A stretch of 64,000 nt of DNA from Sphingomonas sp. Leaf22 (GTDB taxonomy: Bacteria; Pseudomonadota; Alphaproteobacteria; Sphingomonadales; Sphingomonadaceae): positions 62,001-126,000 of the forward strand of contig NZ_LMKP01000002.1 of NCBI RefSeq assembly GCF_001421715.1, given 5' to 3'. Below the pieces are notes generated by a model. That model ran no database searches. It saw only the letters and a list, made by a program, of their open reading frames with translations, and was not told the origin of the DNA. The position numbers and the translations under genes were made by a program. This document shows positions 63,577 through 64,000 of this stretch, piece after piece. Numbering within the stretch: the stretch's first letter is position 1; every line of letters begins with the position of its first letter.

Positions 63577-64000
63577 CCTATTCGGGGCGGTTCGCCGGAC
63601 GCAGCGCGATCATCACCGGTGGCGCATCGGGCCTCGGCCTCGCGGTCGCCGAACGTATCGTCGCAGAGGGCGGGCAGGTATCGGTGTGGGACATGAACCC
63701 CGCGCTGGAGGAAACCTGTCGGCGTGTCGGTCTGCACGGCGTCCGCCTCGACGTATCTGACGCGGCGGCGGTCGCCGCCGCTGCGTCGGACAGCGTGGCC
63801 GCGCTGGGCAAGGTCGATATCCTGATCTGTTCGGCCGGCATCACCGGTGCGACCGTGCCGGTGCATGAATTCCCGATCGACAACTGGTTGCAGGTCGTGA
63901 ACGTCAACCTGAACGGCCTGTTCTATTGCAACCGCGCCGTCGTGCCGCACCTGCTGGCGAACGGATTTGGCCGGATCGTCAACGTCGCCTCGGTCGCGGG
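63573..64000 (+). CDS. lra5: 2-keto-3-deoxy-L-rhamnonate 4-dehydrogenase-like SDR (partial)
   Basis: The first 142 residues are visible; the gene runs off the right edge. The ATG overlaps the hydrolase stop (ATGA). SDR motifs are TGGASGLGLAVAERIV (cofactor loop), WDMNP (Asp, NAD preference), LDVSDAAAV and ICSAGITG, with the N-terminal part of the VNVASVAG active-site strand. In the Sphingomonas pathway LRA5 oxidises 2-keto-3-deoxy-L-rhamnonate at C4, giving the substrate of LRA6. The catalytic Tyr and Lys lie beyond the window. Confidence 0.85.
   Translation, partial: MTYSGRFAGRSAIITGGASGLGLAVAERIVAEGGQVSVWDMNPALEETCRRVGLHGVRLDVSDAAAVAAAASDSVAALGKVDILICSAGITGATVPVHEFPIDNWLQVVNVNLNGLFYCNRAVVPHLLANGFGRIVNVASVA

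Noticed and set aside
1..64000. CRISPR array, prophage, insertion sequence or integrative element
   Set aside because: No regularly spaced repeats, cas genes, transposase, integrase or phage structural genes are seen, and codon use looks even along the window.

Overview
The window looks like a chromosomal segment of a sphingomonad (Alphaproteobacteria, Sphingomonas or a close relative). The reasons are the high GC content, a ParC of alphaproteobacterial type, a large Xanthomonas/Caulobacter-type TonB-dependent receptor with its own tonB-exbB-exbD-exbD operon, Caulobacter-like oxidative xylose genes, and the non-phosphorylated rhamnose pathway described in Sphingomonas. I see no rRNA, tRNA, CRISPR array, transposase, phage or plasmid gene.

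Layout. 1-3033 (minus): three overlapping Tad-type surface genes (TadG with a von Willebrand A domain, then two TadE-like proteins, the last cut by the edge). 3127-22430: mostly housekeeping. This covers a squalene/phytoene-synthase-like protein, an EF-hand protein, a MerR regulator with an acyl-CoA dehydrogenase, purC, a DUF4349 lipoprotein, an alpha/beta hydrolase opposite a TetR regulator, parC, a GGDEF-EAL protein, cca with a Nudix hydrolase and a DUF1285 protein, a GNAT enzyme, folB with a pteridine-reductase-like SDR, a lipoprotein, tonB-exbB-exbD-exbD and a small TPR protein.

22865-32752 is a xylose/xyloside locus. A secreted GH3 glycosidase faces a LacI-family regulator, followed by a sugar porter, xylonate dehydratase (xylD), xylX, xylose dehydrogenase (xylB) and xylonolactonase (xylC). 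Two similar LacI-type palindromes, one on each side of the regulator gene, link the GH3 gene and the xyl operon. The last enzyme, ketoglutarate semialdehyde dehydrogenase (xylA), is not here.

33171-54774 is an alpha-glucan locus. A second LacI regulator faces a TonB receptor, a flavin-dependent tryptophan-halogenase-family protein, two GH13 enzymes, a GH97 alpha-glucosidase and an MFS transporter. This operon converges, with a 14-bp overlap, on a complete glycogen operon glgP-glgB-glgC-glgA-glgX. The same 11-bp sequence (AATACGTATGC) lies in front of both the receptor gene and glgP, which suggests one regulator joins uptake to storage.

55039-64000 is a rhamnose/rhamnogalacturonan locus. The minus operon runs IclR regulator, L-rhamnose 1-dehydrogenase, rhamnogalacturonan acetylesterase-like GDSL protein, an esterase-like hydrolase, and lutA-lutB-lutC. 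The divergent plus operon carries L-rhamnonate dehydratase, 2,4-diketo-3-deoxy-L-rhamnonate hydrolase and the start of a 4-dehydrogenase SDR. The hydrolase route yields pyruvate plus L-lactate, so linked LutABC would burn the lactate: an apparently self-contained route from pectin side-chain sugar to pyruvate. The rhamnonolactonase is not in view. Three long palindromic repeats occur in the window; one lies inside the acetylesterase reading frame, where it supplies most of what looks like its signal peptide.
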